From Kibdelosporangium aridum (GTDB lineage Bacteria > Actinomycetota > Actinomycetes > Mycobacteriales > Pseudonocardiaceae), in the NCBI RefSeq assembly GCF_900176515.1, contig NZ_FWXV01000006.1, positions 248,001-312,000 on the forward strand: 64,000 nucleotides of DNA. The letters are read 5' to 3'. Below the pieces are notes generated by a model, which saw nothing but the letters and a program-made list of their open reading frames with translations, made no database searches and was not told where the DNA came from. The translations under genes were made by a program, and so were the position numbers. Positions 1 to 15,792 of the stretch are shown here, piece after piece. The stretch's first letter is position 1. The number at the start of each line of letters is the position of its first letter.

Positions 1-6521
<6,521 letters not shown>

Positions 6522-6525
<4 letters not shown>

Positions 6526-7313
6526 CGGCCGGCCGCCCAGCGGTACCGGGACACCGCCAGCGGCAGGAAGGCCGCGATGATCGCCACGCACGCGAGGACC
6601 GAGTACCCGGCCGCGTGCTCGGCGGCCCACCCGGCGGTGGGCGCGAGGTTCGGGTTGCCGAAGAGCCTCCGGCACGCGTCCGACACGGTGGTGATCGGGT
6701 TCCACTCGGCGAAGGCGCGCAGCGGGCCGGGCAGGTTCGTCAGCGAGATGAACGCCGACGAGATGAAGGTGACTGGGTACATCCAGAGGAACCCGGCGCT
6801 CTGCGCCACCTCGACGCTGCGCGAGACCAGTCCGACCAGCGCGCCGACCCAGGACATCGCGAAGGCGAACAGCAGCAGCAACCCGTACGCCGCCACCGCG
6901 TCGACCACACCACCGTTGATCCGCCAGCCGATCGCCAGCCCGCAGATCGACATCACCGCCAGGCCCAGCACGTTGATCAGCAGGTCGGACCCGGTCCGGC
7001 CGAGTATCACCGCAACCCTGGACATGGGCAGCGACCGGAACCGGTCGATGATGCCCTTCTGGAGATCGTTGGCCATGCCGATCGTCGTGAACGCGGCGTT
7101 GAGCGTCACCGTCTGCGTGAAGATCCCCGCCATCAGGAACTCGCGATACGGGCCGCCGCCAAGGCTGTCACCGAACACGTAGGCGAGCACCAGGACGAAC
7201 ATGACCGGCTGCACGGTCGCGGCCGTGAGCATCGCCGGGTTGCGACGGACCCCGAGCAGATTGCGCCAGATGACCATTCCGCTGTCGCGCAACACTTTCC
7301 GCACGCCGTTCAC
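6522..7313 (-). CDS. ABC-2 type transporter permease, DrrB-like
   Basis: 263 aa integral membrane protein of the ABC-2 family (DrrB/NodJ type). It has about six hydrophobic segments: residues ~20-45, 55-75, 105-130, 140-165, 170-190 and a C-terminal one at ~230-255. The cytoplasmic N-terminus contains the VIWRNLLGVRRNP stretch typical of daunorubicin-exporter permeases. It should form the channel of an exporter with the ATPase encoded just upstream. Both junctions are 4-bp ATGA overlaps (7310-7313 and 6522-6525), implying translational coupling of ATPase, permease and NRPS. The context points to export of, and self-protection from, the NRPS product. Confidence 0.92.
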
Positions 7314-8266
7314 TCGCCTTCGACCGTGTGCCCGGTCAGCGACAGGAACACATCATCAAGGCTCGGCCGACGCAGACCGACATCCAGCACGCGGACGCCG
7401 TCCAGCCGGTTCATCGCCTCGACCAGCGCCTTGGGACCGTCGTCCACCGGCACACTGACCTGCCTGGCCTGCTCGTTCACCTTCGGCTCGGCCGAGCCGA
7501 CCTCGGCGAACACCTGCCGGGCGACCGAGAGCGCGTGGTGCTCGGCTACCACCAGCTCCAGCCGTTCACCACCGATCCGCGCCTTGAGGTCGTCCGACGT
7601 GCCCCGCGCGATCACCCGTCCCCGGTCGATCACCGCGATGGTGTTCGCCAGTCGGTCGGCCTCCTCCAGGTACTGGGTGGTGAGCAGCACCGAGGCGCCG
7701 TCGGCGACCAGCTCGCCGATCACGCCCCAGGTCTCCAGCCGGCTCCTCGGGTCGAGGCCGGTGGTCGGCTCGTCCAGCACGACCACCGGAGGCCGTGCGA
7801 CCAACGCCCCGGCCAGGTCCAACCGACGTCGCATCCCACCCGAGTAGGTCTTGGCCAGCCTCTCGGCGGCATCCTCCAAACGGAAGCCGGCCAACAGTTC
7901 TCGCGACCTCCTGCTCGCTTGTGCGCGGGAGAGTCCGTGAAACCGGGCGACCAGGTAGAGGTTCTCGTAGCCGCTCAGGTTCTCGTCGACCGCCGCGTAC
8001 TGACCAGACAACCCTATGCTGCGGCGCACCGCGTCCGGTTCGGCGAGCACGTCGTGCCCTGCCACCCAGGCCCGGCCCGAGTCCGGTCGCAACAACGTGG
8101 TCAGGATGCGGACCGTGGTGGTCTTGCCCGCGCCGTTCGGGCCGAGCAGCCCGAGCGCATGGCCGACCGGGATCTCCAGGTCGATCCCGTCGAGCGCACG
8201 GGTCGCCCCGAAGGTCTTCACCAGCTTTTCGATCCGGGCCGCGGGCGAACTGCTCTGCGACTGCAT
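7310..8266 (-). CDS. ABC transporter ATP-binding protein, DrrA-like
   Basis: 318 aa. Walker A GPNGAGKT at 42-49, signature YSGGM at 141-145, Walker B VVVLDEP with D165/E166, then a C-terminal ~80-residue extension of the DrrA/DUF4162 type. It energises the DrrB-like permease whose start overlaps its stop. First gene of the pump-NRPS operon. The upstream 8267-8600 interval is non-coding and then enters IS debris. The ATG start at 8266 is about 20 residues before the first ABC beta strand, the usual family spacing. Confidence 0.93.
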   Translation of the reverse strand: MQSQSSSPAARIEKLVKTFGATRALDGIDLEIPVGHALGLLGPNGAGKTTTVRILTTLLRPDSGRAWVAGHDVLAEPDAVRRSIGLSGQYAAVDENLSGYENLYLVARFHGLSRAQASRRSRELLAGFRLEDAAERLAKTYSGGMRRRLDLAGALVARPPVVVLDEPTTGLDPRSRLETWGVIGELVADGASVLLTTQYLEEADRLANTIAVIDRGRVIARGTSDDLKARIGGERLELVVAEHHALSVARQVFAEVGSAEPKVNEQARQVSVPVDDGPKALVEAMNRLDGVRVLDVGLRRPSLDDVFLSLTGHTVEGE

Positions 8267-8360
8267 CGGAGATGGTCAGCCTTTCTGCTCTCTCATCGGC
8301 GATCCGGTCAATCGTTGCGGCCAAACGAACCTGGTGTCTATCGGCCGAACATGTAGGCCC

Positions 8361-8389
8361 GCGCTAGCCCGATCGGCCCACGTCGTCAA
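8361..8389 (-). promoter_or_regulatory. Possible promoter for the pump-NRPS operon
   Basis: On the minus strand TTGACG (8389-8384) is followed after 17 nt by TAGCGC (8366-8361), about 95 nt before the DrrA start. The -35 matches the housekeeping consensus well; the -10 keeps only the leading TA. This is the best candidate in the 8267-8600 gap, which otherwise shows no gene. Confidence 0.3.
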
Positions 8390-8601
8390 CAACGCATTCG
8401 GCGGCACCCACGTCGACACCGTGGCCCCTGCTCGGGATCTGACAAACGATCAGGAGTGTCCACAATGGAGTGTTGGCCTAACCCCGGTCTTTCACGGGTG
8501 ATCCTGGTTGGGGTTCGGTCGGCGGGTGGGCGTGTGGGTCCGCCCGCTCGGCCGTGTCTGCGGGTGCTCCGGGTCTTACGTGGCGGGGCGTGGTGGCTGG
8601 T

Positions 8602-8709
8602 TCAGGGGAATGCGGCGCGGATGCGGGAGAATGCCTCGGCGATATGTCGTGCCCAGCGCCAGGTCTGGTCGATGCACAGATAGTGGTTGCGGGTGAGGCG
8701 GGCGGCGGC
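8602..8709 (-). pseudogene. IS1380-family transposase, C-terminal remnant
   Basis: About 35 codons ending at a TGA (8602-8604) read ARLTRNHYLCIDQTWRW...FSRIRAAF. This matches the C-terminal tail of IS1380-family transposases, where RITRSGR..LRIDATWRWA..FHRLR is typical. No catalytic domain is present: upstream of 8710 the frame is replaced by unrelated sequence containing two AAAGTGACCA copies (about 8755 and 8779) that look like another IS end. This is debris between the NRPS promoter region and the next IS fragment. Confidence 0.6.
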
Positions 8710-8886
8710 GTGCGGCGTAAAGGCCCGTTGAGCTCCGTTGCCGCCGCTCATTCCAAAGTGACCAGAGCTGATCGTTGAAAGTGACCATCCCAGGCGACTC
8801 GCCGATGGAGATCCATCAGTTGTCTGCGGGCCCCTTCAGGCTGCGGGTGTCTGAAGTCCGGAAGCCGTGGGGCGGGGCCCGCCTCG

Positions 8887-9504
8887 ATGCTCGCATGGGA
8901 GTTGGTTGTGGAAGCACAGGCACTACGACGTCAGGGTTGGTCGATCAGCGCGATCGTGCGGCACTTGGGCGTGGTGCGCGGGCTGTGTTCAGCGAACGTT
9001 CGTCGAGCAGTTCGCAGACCTGGTCGAACGTCGGCGACGAAGTACCGCGTGCCTGCTCAGGATGTTGGGACCGGTCGCGTTGGCTGCGGCTGGTGCGGGC
9101 GTTACCCGAGCGGCCGGTCTCAGCTCCGCGGGTGCTGGGCGTCGACGATTTCGCGCTGCTGCGCGGATCGGTATATGCAACGTGCTGCTGGACATGGACA
9201 CGCACCGGCCGATCGACGTGCGTACACGCCGCTGCCCGTGCCCGACTGGATACTCGACGCCTGCGGACGAGAACGCCGACTGGTGAGGCGCACCCGCGAG
9301 CGATTCGCTGCTGTGCAAGAACTACGCGTCCAGGGACAATCGCTGGGTGCGATCAGCCGCCAGCTGGATTTGGACCACGGCACGGTCCGCCGCTTCGCCC
9401 GCGCGACCACTGTGGACGAACTGCTGGCCAAGGCGGTCAACTGGACCAGCACGCTGGACAAGAGGCCACGCGAAGGTTTCACGAGGCCATACTCGTGTCA
9501 ATGA
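8887..9504 (+). pseudogene. Chimeric IS21 (IstA N-terminus) / ISL3 transposase remnant
   Basis: The first ~30 codons (AQALRRQGWSISAIVRHLGV) resemble the IstA helix-turn-helix of IS21 elements. From about 8970 the sequence switches to ISL3-type transposase spread over three frames: CVQRTFVEQFADLVERR (zinc-region flank), RALPERPVSAPRVLGVDDFALLRG (first catalytic D region), VLLDMDTHRPIDV, then a distal HTH ISRQLDLDHGTVRRFARAT. The central catalytic domain is deleted and the frames are broken, so it cannot encode a transposase. Likely two ISs fused by deletion. Confidence 0.65.
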
Positions 9505-9651
9505 CACGAATGGTGGGGGTCGAGTCCGTTCGATGCTACTCCGTGTAATGACTGAGCCGATGGTGAATCGGCAGGTCGATCGAGGTGTCAGGTCAGGGCC
9601 GTGTGTCGGCGACGTCCGTTCCGGCCGCGACAATAGGTGAATCATAAATCG

Positions 9652-9688
9652 TTGACGGTTTGACTGGATTGCCCAGTCAAACCGTCAA
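9652..9688 (-). terminator. Perfect 16-bp hairpin downstream of ROK gene
   Basis: Arms 9652-9667 and 9673-9688 are perfect inverted copies (TTGACGGTTTGACTGG and its complement) around a 5-nt loop. It lies 37 bp past the ROK kinase stop on the minus strand and is followed by AT-rich sequence, consistent with an intrinsic terminator separating the sugar locus from IS debris. Confidence 0.7.
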
Positions 9689-9725
9689 AAAGATATGTGC
9701 TGAACTAAATCGACACGAGGATCGA

Positions 9726-10736
9726 CTATTCTTGGCGGCGGTGCCGGGCACCATGATCTGGCTGGTCGAGCAGGAGCGCGGCGCCGAGTAGCCCGCCGTT
9801 GTCGCCGAGCTCGGTCGGGACGACGCGGGCGGTCTCGCTCGCTGGTTGCAGCGCTGACTGTCGCAATGCGTCGTTCGCTTCTTCTATCCAGTTTGGTTGG
9901 GCCATCGCGACGCCGCCGCCCAGCACTATCCGCTGAGGATTGAACACGTTGACGATGTCGACGATGCTGGAGACCACGGCCGCTCCGACGGCGGCCAGGA
10001 TCTTGCGGGCATCAGGGTCACCTTCCAGGGCCGCGACGCCGACGTGGTGGCCTCGTATTGGAGTTCCGCCGAGCGAGTCACGCAGCTTGGCCAGGCCGGA
10101 TCCGGGATTGGCCTGCGCGTGCCGGTCGGCGGCCCGCCCGATCGCCGGCCCGGCTGCGACCGCTTCGAGACACCCGCGGCGGCCGCAGCCACACACCGGC
10201 CCGTCAGGGGCGACCACCACATGACCGAGCTCCCCGGCAGCACCGTCGGCGCCACGCAACAGCTCGCCGTCGGCTATGACCGCGGCGCCGATGCCCGTCG
10301 AGACCGTGAGGTACACGAAGTCAGTGCAGCCTCGGACCGCGCCGAAACGCTGCTCGGCGAGCGCCGCCGCGTTGGCGTCCCGGTCCACGACCACCGCCAG
10401 GTCCAATTGTTCTCGCAGGTACTGACCGAGGGGCAGGCCGGAGAATCCGGCTGGTGTGTTCGGCGGGTCGTACAGGACCCCGGTCCGCGGATTCACTGGC
10501 CCGGTCGTGCTCACCCCAAGTCCCAGCGGCGGCACGGGGCTGGCGGCCCGCGCCTCATCAGCCAGCTGCGCACACAACGCGAGGATCTCCGTCGCGGAAC
10601 TGGTGGTGGGGTTCGCCTGCTTGCGCGCCCCAAGCAATCGTCCGTCGTGCGTGACCGTGGCGGCACGGATCCACGTGCCGCCGATGTCCAGCGCGAGCGT
10701 GGTGTGGTTCTTGACCTCCGGGGAGGCGTTGGCCAT
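9726..10736 (-). CDS. ROK-family sugar kinase
   Basis: 336 aa. The N-terminal ATP-binding motif LDIGGTWIRAA (residues ~15-25), the ELGH motif and the ROK zinc-binding signature CGCGRRGCLEA (~185-195) are intact. It should phosphorylate a hexose or N-acyl-hexosamine in the cytoplasm; the substrate cannot be read from the sequence. GGAGG sits 8 nt before the ATG at 10736. It is 19 bp downstream of the SIS-domain gene in the same operon. It is divergent from a ribose-type importer with a DeoR regulator, which makes phosphorylation of an imported (amino)sugar the likely role. Confidence 0.93.
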   Translation of the reverse strand: MANASPEVKNHTTLALDIGGTWIRAATVTHDGRLLGARKQANPTTSSATEILALCAQLADEARAASPVPPLGLGVSTTGPVNPRTGVLYDPPNTPAGFSGLPLGQYLREQLDLAVVVDRDANAAALAEQRFGAVRGCTDFVYLTVSTGIGAAVIADGELLRGADGAAGELGHVVVAPDGPVCGCGRRGCLEAVAAGPAIGRAADRHAQANPGSGLAKLRDSLGGTPIRGHHVGVAALEGDPDARKILAAVGAAVVSSIVDIVNVFNPQRIVLGGGVAMAQPNWIEEANDALRQSALQPASETARVVPTELGDNGGLLGAALLLDQPDHGARHRRQE

Positions 10737-10755
10737 CGTTCGTACCTCCAGTCAA

Positions 10756-11805
10756 TCACAGCACCCTGGTGACCTTTTCCAGGTGACGGAACACACCTGG
10801 CTCGATGCCGGCGCGCTCGGCGAGTACGACGCTGAGCAATTGCAGCGGGAGGATCTCCGCGATGTGCCGCGCCGCCCCGCGGCAGGCCGCAAGGGAGAGG
10901 GCGTCCGGGTCGGGCACTGTCTGGCCGAGCCAGACAACTCGCCCGCCGTACCGGCGAATGTCATCGGCCAGTCGTTGGCCGAGCGGCGCGGTGTGCCGAT
11001 CGCCTTCGAGCAGCACGACGGTGACGCCCACGGCGACCATCTCCAGCGGGCCGTGCCGGAACTGGCTCGTGCTCAGTGCTTCCGCGTGGTATTTCGCTGC
11101 TTCTTTGATGATCAGTGCCCCGGTGCCTGCCGCGGCGAGGGAGGCACCCCGAGCGAGGATGACCAGGGCATCCGGTGTGGATATCGCGTCGCCGATCGCG
11201 TCGGCGTGCGCACGCCAGTCGTCAAGGTAGCGTTGCACGGCGCCGACCGCGGCGAAGAGATCGGTGCTCTCGGGCTCACCGAGGGCGAGGCGGACGGCGA
11301 GCGCTGACGCGGCGAGCGTGTTGACATACGTTCGAGTGCTCACGGCCCTCTCCTCGCCGGCATGCAGCTCGATGACAACATCGGCCGCCTGGGCCAACGC
11401 GCTGTCGGTGTTGTTCACGATGCCCAGCACAGTTGGCCGAGGGTTGACGCACTGCTCGAGCAGAGCCTGGACCTCCGCCGATTCACCGGACTGCGACGCC
11501 ACCCACAGCAGCGAACGGCCAGTGACCAGTTCGGGCACGTCATGCAGCAGTTCCCCGGTCTCCACCAACCAGACCGGCAGACCGGCCCTGGCCAGGCGCA
11601 GGTAGCTCGGGTAGCTCGCGTACAGGGAGGCGCCCATTCCGGTGATCACGATCCGGTCGAAGCCCGCGAGCCCTTGGGACAGGAAGGTGGTCGCCGCCGA
11701 GCCGAGCCCCGCGGTCAGTAGGCCGCGCAGGGCCGGGGGCTGCTCCAGGATGTCCTGGACGTAGCGGGGCAACTGCTCGAGAGGTTGCTCAAGGGAGTCG
11801 GGCAC
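10756..11805 (-). CDS. SIS-domain sugar isomerase/deaminase (GlmS C-domain/AgaS-like)
   Basis: 349 aa from a GTG at 11805, preceded at 9 nt by GAGGAG (11815-11820); an in-frame ATG at 11865 lacks such a site. Two SIS domains: ITGMGASLYASYPSY and SQSGES (sugar-phosphate binding) in the first, HGPLEMV in the second. There is no glutaminase domain, so this is a catabolic phosphosugar isomerase or aminosugar-6-phosphate deaminase rather than GlmS. First gene of the operon with the ROK kinase. Confidence 0.88.
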   Translation of the reverse strand: MPDSLEQPLEQLPRYVQDILEQPPALRGLLTAGLGSAATTFLSQGLAGFDRIVITGMGASLYASYPSYLRLARAGLPVWLVETGELLHDVPELVTGRSLLWVASQSGESAEVQALLEQCVNPRPTVLGIVNNTDSALAQAADVVIELHAGEERAVSTRTYVNTLAASALAVRLALGEPESTDLFAAVGAVQRYLDDWRAHADAIGDAISTPDALVILARGASLAAAGTGALIIKEAAKYHAEALSTSQFRHGPLEMVAVGVTVVLLEGDRHTAPLGQRLADDIRRYGGRVVWLGQTVPDPDALSLAACRGAARHIAEILPLQLLSVVLAERAGIEPGVFRHLEKVTRVL

Positions 11806-11868
11806 AGCGTTGTTCTCCTCAGGCGCATCAGGTAGCACACGAACCGCGCGAACGGAGCGTCGCACAGA

Positions 11869-11933
11869 TTCGATCGCGAAAACAACCTAACCGCACAGAA
11901 TTTCTGTTCGAATCGATTGCAAATTGCTGTTCG
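11869..11933. promoter_or_regulatory. Candidate operator cluster in divergent sugar promoter
   Basis: The 174-bp divergent spacer holds the palindrome ACAGAATTTCTGT (11895-11907), two direct CTGTTCG copies 23 bp apart (11904-11910, 11927-11933), TTCGAA (11907-11912) and the near-symmetric TTCGATCGCGAA (11869-11880). TTCG-rich repeats are common DeoR-family targets, and a DeoR gene ends the rightward operon. Control of both directions by that protein is an inference. Confidence 0.4.
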
Positions 11934-11979
11934 TATGGGTACTTTTCGTCCCAATCGACCGAGGATGCGAGGAGACAGG

Positions 11980-12780
11980 ATGGCGAGTCCACCGGCACTG
12001 CTCGAGGCTCGCGGCATCAGGAAGAGCTTCGGTCGCGTCGAAGCGCTACGCGGAGCCGACTTCGAAGTGCATGAGGGCGAGGTGGTCGCCCTCATGGGGG
12101 ACAACGGAGCGGGGAAGAGCACCCTTGTCAAGACACTCTCCGGCGTGCTGACCCCGGACGACGGGGAGATCTGGTCCGCCGGCGAACGCGTGTCGTTGAC
12201 ATCCGCACAGGACGCGCGCAGGCGCGGAATCGAGACCGTGTACCAGGATCTCGCACTGGCCAACACGCTTGACCCGACCGCGAACCTGTTCCTCGGCCGG
12301 GAGTTGGTCCGCAAAGGACTTGTGGGCAGGCTCGGTTTTCTGGACCACGCCGCCATGCGGGCACAGGCGCGCGAGGCCTTCGAGCGGCTCGGGGTCACCG
12401 TGCGTGCCGAGCACGGTGCGGTGGAGTCGCTGTCCGGCGGCCAGCGTCAAGGCGTCGCGGTGTGCCGAGCGGTGATGTGGGCCAGCCGGGTGGTCTTCAT
12501 GGACGAGCCAACGGCTGCGCTCGGCGTCACCCAGACCCGCAACGTGCTGGAGCTCATCGAACGCGTCCGGTCCTCCGGGGTGGCGGTGGTGCTCATCAGC
12601 CACAGCGTCCCCGAGGTGCTCGCGGTCGCGGACCGCATCGAGGTGATGCGTCTCGGCAGACGGGTCGCCCGGCTTCGTGCCGCCGAGGCGACAACCGAAA
12701 GCCTCGTCGCCGCCATCACGGGGGCGGAAACCGAGGACCTGTCGGACGAGCGGGACACACTGAACGGAGGTCGGCGGTGA
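11980..12780 (+). CDS. Sugar ABC transporter ATP-binding protein (single ABC domain, FrcA-like)
   Basis: 266 aa from the ATG at 11980, preceded by GCGAGGAG; upstream in-frame starts lack a site. Walker A GDNGAGKS at 40-47, signature LSGGQRQG, Walker B VVFMDEP. One ABC domain only, as in FrcA-type proteins, whereas RbsA has two. It powers import with the permease and lipoprotein encoded next. Its stop overlaps the permease GTG (GTGA, 12777-12780). Confidence 0.93.
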   Translation: MASPPALLEARGIRKSFGRVEALRGADFEVHEGEVVALMGDNGAGKSTLVKTLSGVLTPDDGEIWSAGERVSLTSAQDARRRGIETVYQDLALANTLDPTANLFLGRELVRKGLVGRLGFLDHAAMRAQAREAFERLGVTVRAEHGAVESLSGGQRQGVAVCRAVMWASRVVFMDEPTAALGVTQTRNVLELIERVRSSGVAVVLISHSVPEVLAVADRIEVMRLGRRVARLRAAEATTESLVAAITGAETEDLSDERDTLNGGRR

Positions 12781-13805
12781 GCCGACTCAGGCAAGCAGGG
12801 CGGCACACGAGTGAAGCCACCTCGGTGCCCTTTTCGGGCGTGACCCGGTTGCGTCGGCTGACCGGCCGCTCCACCAGCATGATCTTCCTCGTCCTGGTAG
12901 TCGTCATCGCGATCTTCTCGCTGCTCGCCCCCGCCGAGTTCGCCACCACCGACAACGCAAGGAACATCGCCGTCGACGCCGCCGTGCTGTTGGTGCTCGC
13001 GGTCGGATCGACCTTCGTGATCATCACCGCCGGCATCGACCTCTCCGTGGGAGCAGTGCTGGTGTTCTCCGGAGTGGTCTCGGCCAAGGCGATGGGTGCG
13101 ATGGGCGGGGACGGTTGGGACACCGCGCTTGCCGGTTTGGCCGTGGCACTGGCCAGCGGCATAGCCTGGGGTGTCCTCAACGGTGTGCTCGTCGCGCAGG
13201 CGAAGATCCCTTCATTCGTAGTCACCCTCGGCACGTTGGGAGCCGCGCTCGGCCTCGCCTTCATCCTGACTGACGGCCTGGACGTTCGGACGGTCCCTGG
13301 CGTGCTGGTGGAGATGGGGGGCGGCCGGGTGGCAGGCGTGCCCTGGCTCGTGCTGATCGCCCTCGGGGTCGCGGGCGTGTTCGGTGTCCTGCTCGCGCAG
13401 ACCCGTTTCGGCCGGCACACCTACGCCATCGGCGCCAACGTGCAGGCGGCCGAGCGGGCGACCATCAACGTCAAATCACATCTGATCACTGTGTACGCCA
13501 TCGCCGGGGCGCTGGCCGGCCTCGCCGGTTACCTGTCGTTGGCGCGGTTCGGCACGACCACCATAGCCGGGCACGCGACGGACAACCTGCAGGTGATCAC
13601 CGCTGTGGTCATCGGTGGCACGAGCCTGTTCGGCGGGATCGGCACGATCCTCGGCACCTGCATCGGCATCTTCATCCCGGCCGTGCTGCAGAACGGTTTC
13701 GTCATCATGGGTTTGGTCCCGTACTGGCAACACGTCGCCGTCGGGGCCGTGCTCATCATCGCTGTGCTGGCCGACCAGTTGCGTCGCGCCCGGACTTCCG
13801 GTTGA
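12777..13805 (+). CDS. Sugar ABC transporter permease (RbsC/FrcC family)
   Basis: 342 aa from the GTG at 12777, with GGAGG 7 nt upstream and overlapping the ATPase stop. Around nine hydrophobic segments and the family stretch GIDLSVGAV (~residues 90-98), with GGTSLFGG near the C-terminus. A homodimer should form the transmembrane path for a monosaccharide. Second gene of the importer operon. Confidence 0.92.
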   Translation: MSRLRQAGRHTSEATSVPFSGVTRLRRLTGRSTSMIFLVLVVVIAIFSLLAPAEFATTDNARNIAVDAAVLLVLAVGSTFVIITAGIDLSVGAVLVFSGVVSAKAMGAMGGDGWDTALAGLAVALASGIAWGVLNGVLVAQAKIPSFVVTLGTLGAALGLAFILTDGLDVRTVPGVLVEMGGGRVAGVPWLVLIALGVAGVFGVLLAQTRFGRHTYAIGANVQAAERATINVKSHLITVYAIAGALAGLAGYLSLARFGTTTIAGHATDNLQVITAVVIGGTSLFGGIGTILGTCIGIFIPAVLQNGFVIMGLVPYWQHVAVGAVLIIAVLADQLRRARTSG

Positions 13806-13916
13806 CCGGCGTTTGCCGGACCCGGACTCCAACACCACAGGCCACTGCCGGTGTGGAGAGCGAAACATCCAACCACGATCAACTGTGATCAATGAGTAGG
13901 AAGCAGCACCACCATC

Positions 13917-14882
13917 ATGCGTACGAAGCTCATAGCCCTCTCCGCGGTGACGCTGGCCTTGGCCATCGGCATCAACGGATGCGGCAATACCGAGGAAGGG
14001 GCATCGACTCGGCCCAAGATGACCCTGATCGTGGGGAACGAAGGCGACGATTTCTACAAGGCGATGGAGTGTGGGGCCAAGGCGGCGGCGAACCGCCTCG
14101 GTGTGGAACTGGACCTGCAAGGTCCCCGCGCCTTCGACACTTCGCTGCAGGTCCAGATCGTCAACTCGGTGGCCGCGAAACGTCCGGCGGCGGTGCTGAT
14201 CGCACCTACGGACGACACCGCGCTGTACCCGCCGCTGAAGCAGATCCACGCCGCCGGCACCAAAATCGTGACGGTCGACACCACGTTGAAGAACAAGGAC
14301 ATCGTCGCCGCGGTCGTCGGTTCGGACTACGTGCAGCTCGGCGCCGCAGCCGCCAGGCAGCTCAACACCCTGGTGAACGGCCAGGGCAAGATCCTGGTCA
14401 TCGCGAGTCCGCCCGGCGTGACAACCAGCGATCTCAGCCGCCAGGGACTTACTGACGCGCTGACTCGATATCCCGGACTTCAGCAGGTTCCCACCCAGTT
14501 CAGCGGGGGTGACGCCGCGAAGTCGGCGAGTCTGGTCGCGGCGACGCTGTCCGTGCACCCCGATCTGGCCGCGGTGTTCACCCTCAACGGCGGTGACGCC
14601 CAGGGCGTCGTGACCGCGCTTCGCGAGGCCGGAAAACAGGACCGGGTGAAATTCATGTCCGGCGACGCGCAGCCGTTCCAGGTGGACCAGCTGAAGAAGG
14701 GCGAAGTCGCCGCGCTGTTGCTGCACAAGCCCTTCGAGATCGGCGAAAAGGGCGTGGAGCAGGCTCTGGCCGCGGTCAAGGGGCAACCCGTCCAGCCGGA
14801 GTCGACGACGTCGATCGTGATGGCCACCGCGGCGAATGTCGATGAGCCCGGTGTCGCCAAATACCTTTACCGGCCGTGCTGA
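13917..14882 (+). CDS. Periplasmic-type sugar-binding lipoprotein (Peripla_BP_4)
   Basis: 321 aa. Lipoprotein signal with lipobox INGC (Cys ~22) puts it on the outer face of the membrane. The body is a type I periplasmic binding fold similar to RbsB: GNEGDDFYKAMECGAK, IVNSVAAKRPAAVLIAPTD, VVGSDYVQLGA. It delivers sugar to the adjacent permease. The start has AGGAAG about 13 nt upstream. The ligand is not predictable; neighbouring ROK and SIS genes suggest an aldose or aminosugar. Confidence 0.92.
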   Translation: MRTKLIALSAVTLALAIGINGCGNTEEGASTRPKMTLIVGNEGDDFYKAMECGAKAAANRLGVELDLQGPRAFDTSLQVQIVNSVAAKRPAAVLIAPTDDTALYPPLKQIHAAGTKIVTVDTTLKNKDIVAAVVGSDYVQLGAAAARQLNTLVNGQGKILVIASPPGVTTSDLSRQGLTDALTRYPGLQQVPTQFSGGDAAKSASLVAATLSVHPDLAAVFTLNGGDAQGVVTALREAGKQDRVKFMSGDAQPFQVDQLKKGEVAALLLHKPFEIGEKGVEQALAAVKGQPVQPESTTSIVMATAANVDEPGVAKYLYRPC

Positions 14883-14947
14883 GCTCCGCTGCCGGTTACC
14901 ATGCGCCGGACACGCCGCACCCTGGTCAGCGAGGATTCCGAAAACCC

Positions 14948-15709
14948 ATGAGCAAGCAGAACCGCCACCAGCTGATCCTGGATTTGGTACAGGCCAAGGG
15001 AAACGTCCAGGTGTCGGAACTCGCCGCCCGGATCGGTGTGTCGGAGATGACGATTCGCCGCGACCTCGAGGCGCTGGAACAAGTCGGCGCTCTTACCCGG
15101 GTGCACGGCGGTGCCGCCGCCCCGCCGTCCCGAAGCTACGAACCGGCCTACCATGCGCGCCGCCTGCAGCGCGTCGACGAGAAAGAGCGGATCGGCCGAG
15201 CGGCCGCCGAACTGATACACGACGGCGAAACCGTCATCATCGATGCCGGAACCACCACGATCGAGGTGGCGAAGGCGTTGCGGGGACGGCGAAACCTGCG
15301 AGTGCTCGCGCTCAGCCTGCGGATCGCGGACCTGCTCGCCGACGAGCCCGGCCTCACCGTGATGATTCCCGGTGGCATCACCAGACCAGGTGAGCGCTCG
15401 ATCATCGGTGCGATGACGCAACGGGCGTTCACCGACCTGTATTTCGACACAGTGGTCCTCTCGGCGGGCGGGGTGGACCCCGAAGCCGGTGTCACGGAAT
15501 ACATTCCCGAGGACGCCGCGGTGAAGCAGGCTGCCGCGGCCAGCGCCCGGCGCAAGATCGTGGTGACCGACAGCACCAAGATCGGCACGATCGCGTTCGC
15601 CCGAGTCTGCGGAGTCGAGCAGCTCGACACCGTGGTCACCGACACGAACGTCGACTCCGCACTGGCGCACGCGATAGCCGAACGCGGCCCAGAAGTCGTG
15701 ACGGTCTGA
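14948..15709 (+). CDS. DeoR-family transcriptional repressor
   Basis: 253 aa. N-terminal DeoR helix-turn-helix (VQVSELAARIGVSEMTIRR, residues ~20-38) with the LTRVHGGA hinge, then the DeoRC phosphosugar-sensing domain (DAGTTTIEVAK; VTDSTKIG). ATG 14948 gives the standard N-terminus MSKQNRHQLI; an in-frame ATG at 14876 would overlap the lipoprotein gene. Last gene of the importer operon. It probably represses both divergent operons, relieved by a phosphorylated sugar. Confidence 0.9.
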   Translation: MSKQNRHQLILDLVQAKGNVQVSELAARIGVSEMTIRRDLEALEQVGALTRVHGGAAAPPSRSYEPAYHARRLQRVDEKERIGRAAAELIHDGETVIIDAGTTTIEVAKALRGRRNLRVLALSLRIADLLADEPGLTVMIPGGITRPGERSIIGAMTQRAFTDLYFDTVVLSAGGVDPEAGVTEYIPEDAAVKQAAAASARRKIVVTDSTKIGTIAFARVCGVEQLDTVVTDTNVDSALAHAIAERGPEVVTV

Positions 15710-15792
15710 CCGGGCCTGCACCTGGATGGCCGGGCAGTGCTCCGTCCTTCAGGGCGGAGGTGAAGACCGGCCACCGGCCGTCAGGTCGGTGC

